Below are positions 6,357 to 9,153 of a DNA stretch of 9,153 bases, in pieces. The translations under genes and the position numbers were made by a program. Source of the DNA: M55B154 sp964486725 (GTDB taxonomy: Bacteria > Spirochaetota > UBA4802 > UB4802); the NCBI GenBank assembly GCA_964486725.1, contig CAZAOK010000128.1:1-9153 (forward strand). Direction: 5' to 3'. The stretch's first letter is position 1, and each line of letters begins with the position of its first letter. The notes under the pieces are model-generated. The model did no database searches and was not told the origin of the DNA. It saw nothing but the letters and a program-made list of their open reading frames with translations.

Positions 6357-6845
6357 TTATTCTCCCTGTAATGATTTCACCGTGTCCATTACCTCGTTAA
6401 CGTGGCCATTCACCTTTACGTTGTTCCACACCTTTGCGATTTTCCCTTCAGGGTCAACCAGGCAGGTGGTTCTGATCACTCCCTCGTATTCCTTCCCGTA
6501 CATTTTTTTTGTACCCCATGCCCCGTATTGCTGCAGCACTTCCTTTTCAGTATCACTAAGAAGGGTTACCTTGAGGTTGTGCTTATCGTAAAACCTGCAG
6601 TGGCTTTCCGGTGAATCGGGGCTTATACCAAGTATTACCGTATTCAATGATTTAAAATCATCAAGCTCCCTGGTAAAGTCGATAGCTTCAATTGTGCAGC
6701 CGCTGGTATTGTCCTTTGGATAAAAATAAAGAACAACCCATTTGGATCGTAGATCTTTGAGACATACGGTGTTTCTATCTTTGTCCGGTAGACAGAACTC
6801 CGGTGCAATATTTCCTTTTACAGGCAGGCTTGTTCCCGTTGCCAT
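6357..6845 (-). CDS. bcp: Bcp/PrxQ-type peroxiredoxin (thiol-dependent peroxidase)
   Basis: This 162-residue cytoplasmic peroxidase reduces hydrogen peroxide and organic hydroperoxides using thioredoxin-like donors. The peroxidatic site is P43-K-D-N-T47-S-G-C50, and the conserved Arg is present in GVIRTTCLVD. Many Bcp proteins have the resolving cysteine five residues after the peroxidatic one (CTxExC), but here that position is I55. Further cysteines are C18, C28, C83 (in SPESHCRFYDKH) and the one in RTTC. C83 lies in the helix that carries the resolving cysteine in some PrxQ enzymes, about one turn earlier than in those I recall, so it may serve as a substitute. The start has an excellent ribosome site (AGAGGAGG about 7 bases before ATG 6845) and its own promoter. 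It is convergent with the alkyltransferase gene. The likely electron donor is a thioredoxin or the PDO-like protein at the left end of this window. Confidence 0.94.
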   Translation of the reverse strand: MATGTSLPVKGNIAPEFCLPDKDRNTVCLKDLRSKWVVLYFYPKDNTSGCTIEAIDFTRELDDFKSLNTVILGISPDSPESHCRFYDKHNLKVTLLSDTEKEVLQQYGAWGTKKMYGKEYEGVIRTTCLVDPEGKIAKVWNNVKVNGHVNEVMDTVKSLQGE

Positions 6846-6882
6846 ATATTTCCTCCTCTAACTGTGCTGTTCATAATACAGT

Positions 6883-6911
6883 ATAATAAGTAATGGTAAG
6901 ATGAAAGTCAA
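6883..6911 (-). promoter_or_regulatory. Candidate sigma70 promoter for the peroxiredoxin gene
   Basis: On the minus strand TTGACT (6906-6911) and TATTAT (6883-6888) are 17 bases apart, each a 5/6 match. The start of transcription would fall about 30 bases before the ATG. A 7-1-7 near-dyad, ATAATAC-A-GTATAAT (6873-6887, six of seven pairs), overlaps the -10 box and start site and could be a repressor site. It does not match the PerR consensus well. Confidence 0.6.
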
Positions 6912-7010
6912 CTGCTGAGTGGAATTCTTTACAGTTGAAAGATATACTTTTTCCGATTCTATGAAAAAAAACCGGGACGTTCATATGTCATGCGAACCAT
7001 GAAAAAAAAC

Positions 7011-7041
7011 TTGCATTAGGGTTCTATTGTCAGTGTATAAT
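7011..7041 (+). promoter_or_regulatory. Candidate promoter for the barrel/Ig-repeat protein
   Basis: A consensus -10 TATAAT (7036-7041) is preceded by TTGCAT (7011-7016) at a long 19-base spacing. It lies about 65 bases before the coding start in an otherwise non-coding 268-base gap. A second TATAAT (7057-7062) has no good -35 partner. Confidence 0.38.
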
Positions 7042-7113
7042 AAAAATAACAATTTGTATAATTATTCTGAATTCAAATAAAGAATGTTTAATCACGGGTA
7101 CGGTATGTTAATT

Positions 7114-9153
7114 ATGAAACGATTAATTATAATATTACTTATGGTAATGATATCATGTTTTTCCATACATTCCATGGCGCTGGCAGAACCAGACAGTGGT
7201 TCAAGCCTGCTGCTATTGGGTGAATCAACACGTATGCTGGGGCGGGGAGGTGCTGGTGTGGCCGACACCGGTGCTGATATATTCCCCTACAATCCGGCAG
7301 CGATCGGCAGGCTTGAAAGGCTGGGCATCGGACTTGATTATGGCAGTCTCCCGTTCAGGTATCATAATCCCGGCTTTTCCCTGGCCTTTCCCACATCCTA
7401 CGGTGTGCTGGGAGGATATTTCCGAATGCTGGATATACCCGACAGCTATAATATTGAACGTGGATACATGTTTGGCCTTGGGGGGGCCAAGGAGTTTACC
7501 GAAAAGCTTGTTGTCGGGGCTTCTTTTAACGGGCTGTATTCTACAGGCCAGGGTGAAAGCGCCCATTTTGGTGGTCTTAATCTTGGAAGTATATATTCAA
7601 CCGGTTATAGCAGGGAACTGGGAAGTGGCTTTGGTATATTTAATCCATCCCTCGCGTTTGCTCTTTTAACCGGTATCCCCATGGGTAGCGAAAGTGACAT
7701 GTCTCAACTTAACCAGGTGACGCTTGGATATCACCTGCCATTTTATAGTTCTGATAAGATGAAGATAAGTCTTTTTAACGACATGAGCGTAACTGATGAA
7801 TTCAGTGAAGTGCCGGTAAGAATTGGATTTGAATCTGTTTTTCAGCAGAAGTATGTGCTTCGAATTGGAGGCATGTATCCCCAGTCGTACGAATACGGTG
7901 ACATGACAATGGGAATAGGCTACAAGATGCACTATGGCGACTTTGATGGTGAGATCAGCTATTCGCTGGTTCATTACAAGGATACAGATTTTGTGCATTA
8001 CGCAGGAATCAGTGGGGAATACGGAAAACTGGACCGGGAACCACCTGTTACATCCATTGAGGCCAGCCAGAAATATATCTCGCCAAACTATGACGGGAAC
8101 AAGGATTTCGTCTATTTCAAGTTAGACGTGAACGATCAGAGCCGGATTAAAGGATGGAAGATGCAGATCAAGAATGAACAAGACCAGGTGGTAAAGGAAT
8201 ATCGAGTGTCCGAAAGGGATATCGATGAAACTCTTTCACCCATTGGCTTCATCAAAAAGATATGGACGAAGAAGGAATCAATGGTGGTTCCGGGTACGCT
8301 TTTCTGGGACGGCACGAACCAGGAAAGCAAGCCTCTACCTGACGGATCTTATATTTATTCATTCATAGTATGGGATGAGCGGGATAATATCTCAGCTGAG
8401 AAAACCGGTGTGATACATGTAGATAAGACTGCTCCGGAAGCGAAACTGTCTACCGAATATACCCTTTTCTCACCTAACGATGATAACAGGAAAGACACGC
8501 TTACGATACGGCAGGATATTACAACCGAGCCTGATGATGAATGGAAAGCCGGATTTGAAGATGATAAGGGAAATATCGTAAAATCATATAGTTGGAAAGG
8601 AAAGGATGTGCCACGTTCTGTTACATGGAATGGCAAAAATGACAGCGGCCAGGACGTACCTGAAGGGCTGTATACCTATTTCATTGCCTGTACGGATATG
8701 GCTGGAAACAGCACAAAAGCCACGGTGAAGGAAATATCACTTACCCGGAAATACCAGGTCGCAGATATTACTACAACCGCGGAATACTATTCGTACGTAT
8801 CAAACAGGCCCATCGTGTTTAACACCGATCTTTCGGACAAGAAAGGGCTTGTGGAATGGGAAATCACGATATCGGATAAAAATAAAAAACCCGTACGAAA
8901 GATACAGGGAAAAGACCAGCTCCCGGATACAGTTAACTGGGATGCCAGGGATGATGATGGTGATAAACTGGATGACGGTGTGTTCTATTACAGCTTGATG
9001 GCGGAGTTTGAAAGCGGAAATAAACCATCCTCCTTTGATAAAAAAATCATCGTGGACAGCACACCCCCTGATGTTGATTTAGAGTATGAACCATCGCTAT
9101 TCTCTCCTGACGGGGATGGTGAGAATGATATACTCACCATTTATCCCGTGGCA
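7114..9153 (+). CDS. Exported outer-membrane beta-barrel protein with C-terminal FlgD-like Ig repeats, 3' end cut
   Basis: The frame is open to the right edge (680 residues, no stop). Residues 1-24 form a signal peptide (MKR, hydrophobic core, SMALA before E25). R40-MLGRGGAGVADTGADIF and YNPAAIG (59-65) form the N-terminal signature of PorV/UPF0164/FadL-like barrels, and alternating aromatic-glycine strands continue to about 305. Ig-like modules then repeat. Ca-type openers ISPNYDGNKD (322-331), FSPNDDNRKD (452-461) and FSPDGDGEND (663-672) mark modules 1, 2 and 4. Module 3 (about 559-655) has lost the opener. Modules 1-3 close with a W-D/N motif, then a D/E-G-x-x-x-Y/F strand and a D/E-rich turn ending in N. 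VDKTAPEA and VDSTPPDV are linkers. It is probably a surface or envelope-structural protein; function unknown. Starts at 7105 and 7084 are also in frame, with weak ribosome sites throughout. C15 after MIS could suggest a lipoprotein, but the barrel argues against it. Confidence 0.85.
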   Translation, partial: MKRLIIILLMVMISCFSIHSMALAEPDSGSSLLLLGESTRMLGRGGAGVADTGADIFPYNPAAIGRLERLGIGLDYGSLPFRYHNPGFSLAFPTSYGVLGGYFRMLDIPDSYNIERGYMFGLGGAKEFTEKLVVGASFNGLYSTGQGESAHFGGLNLGSIYSTGYSRELGSGFGIFNPSLAFALLTGIPMGSESDMSQLNQVTLGYHLPFYSSDKMKISLFNDMSVTDEFSEVPVRIGFESVFQQKYVLRIGGMYPQSYEYGDMTMGIGYKMHYGDFDGEISYSLVHYKDTDFVHYAGISGEYGKLDREPPVTSIEASQKYISPNYDGNKDFVYFKLDVNDQSRIKGWKMQIKNEQDQVVKEYRVSERDIDETLSPIGFIKKIWTKKESMVVPGTLFWDGTNQESKPLPDGSYIYSFIVWDERDNISAEKTGVIHVDKTAPEAKLSTEYTLFSPNDDNRKDTLTIRQDITTEPDDEWKAGFEDDKGNIVKSYSWKGKDVPRSVTWNGKNDSGQDVPEGLYTYFIACTDMAGNSTKATVKEISLTRKYQVADITTTAEYYSYVSNRPIVFNTDLSDKKGLVEWEITISDKNKKPVRKIQGKDQLPDTVNWDARDDDGDKLDDGVFYYSLMAEFESGNKPSSFDKKIIVDSTPPDVDLEYEPSLFSPDGDGENDILTIYPVA

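Noticed and set aside
6873..6887. Canonical PerR box upstream of the peroxiredoxin gene
   Set aside because: The dyad geometry fits, but only about 5 of 14 positions match the PerR consensus, so it is recorded only as an unnamed dyad.
7114..7158. Lipoprotein signal with C15 as the lipidated residue
   Set aside because: MIS-C is a poor lipobox, the hydrophobic run continues past it, and a barrel start and a good SMALA cleavage site follow.
7196..7669. Plus-strand open frame of 157 codons inside the barrel gene
   Set aside because: It lies in another frame of a longer protein with signal peptide, barrel signature and Ig repeats, and shows no recognisable motif of its own.
1..9153. tRNA, rRNA, CRISPR array, riboswitch or transposase gene
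   Set aside because: No repeat-spacer pattern, cloverleaf, conserved aptamer or transposase motif was recognised by eye. The gap upstream of ribF is negative, leaving no room for an FMN riboswitch directly before it.

Overview
The window reads as chromosomal DNA of a diderm bacterium with moderate to low G+C. It encodes a Sec-exported outer-membrane barrel protein with repeated FlgD/gliding-type Ig modules, and a shikimate kinase-chorismate synthase fusion. I favour a spirochaete (Spirochaetota) or a similar deep-branching diderm. This assignment is an inference from protein style, not from a marker gene. No rRNA, tRNA, CRISPR array, prophage or transposase gene is visible.

Layout. (1) Positions 1-1730, minus strand: a redox operon in which an AhpF/TrxB-type flavin reductase (663-1649) is followed by a protein with two thioredoxin folds, CPAC and CPYC (1-637, cut by the window start). 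(2) Positions 1820-2040: a minus-strand terminator, then a 152-bp non-coding element (1878-2029). The element has imperfect inverted ends starting GTAA/GTTA, an exact 8-bp direct repeat on each side and a perfect 15-bp hairpin at its centre. It is a miniature inverted-repeat element (MITE) that appears to have inserted between the regulator's stop codon and its terminator. (3) 2040-2789, minus: a FadR/FCD-type GntR regulator. (4) 2790-3174: an AT-rich divergent control region. (5) 3175-6282, plus: an apparent operon of aroK-aroC fusion, ribF and an O6-alkylguanine-DNA alkyltransferase gene. (6) 6357-6845, minus: a Bcp/PrxQ peroxiredoxin with its own promoter. (7) 7114 to the right edge, plus: a large exported beta-barrel/Ig-repeat protein, open at the edge.

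How the genes fit together. The flavin reductase plus the two-fold thioredoxin resemble the two halves of AhpF as separate polypeptides, so they could feed electrons to a peroxiredoxin such as the one at 6357-6845. RibF makes FMN, the reduced form of which is the obligate cofactor of chorismate synthase, and FAD, the cofactor of the flavin reductase. The ribF start lies inside the end of the aroK-aroC gene, which suggests translational coupling. The alkyltransferase adds DNA repair to the operon. The barrel/Ig protein is a separate cell-surface unit.

The strongest unusual features are the MITE, the split AhpF-like operon whose reductase lacks the usual NADPH-phosphate motif, the kinase-synthase fusion with an altered lid, and the peroxiredoxin with a displaced candidate resolving cysteine.
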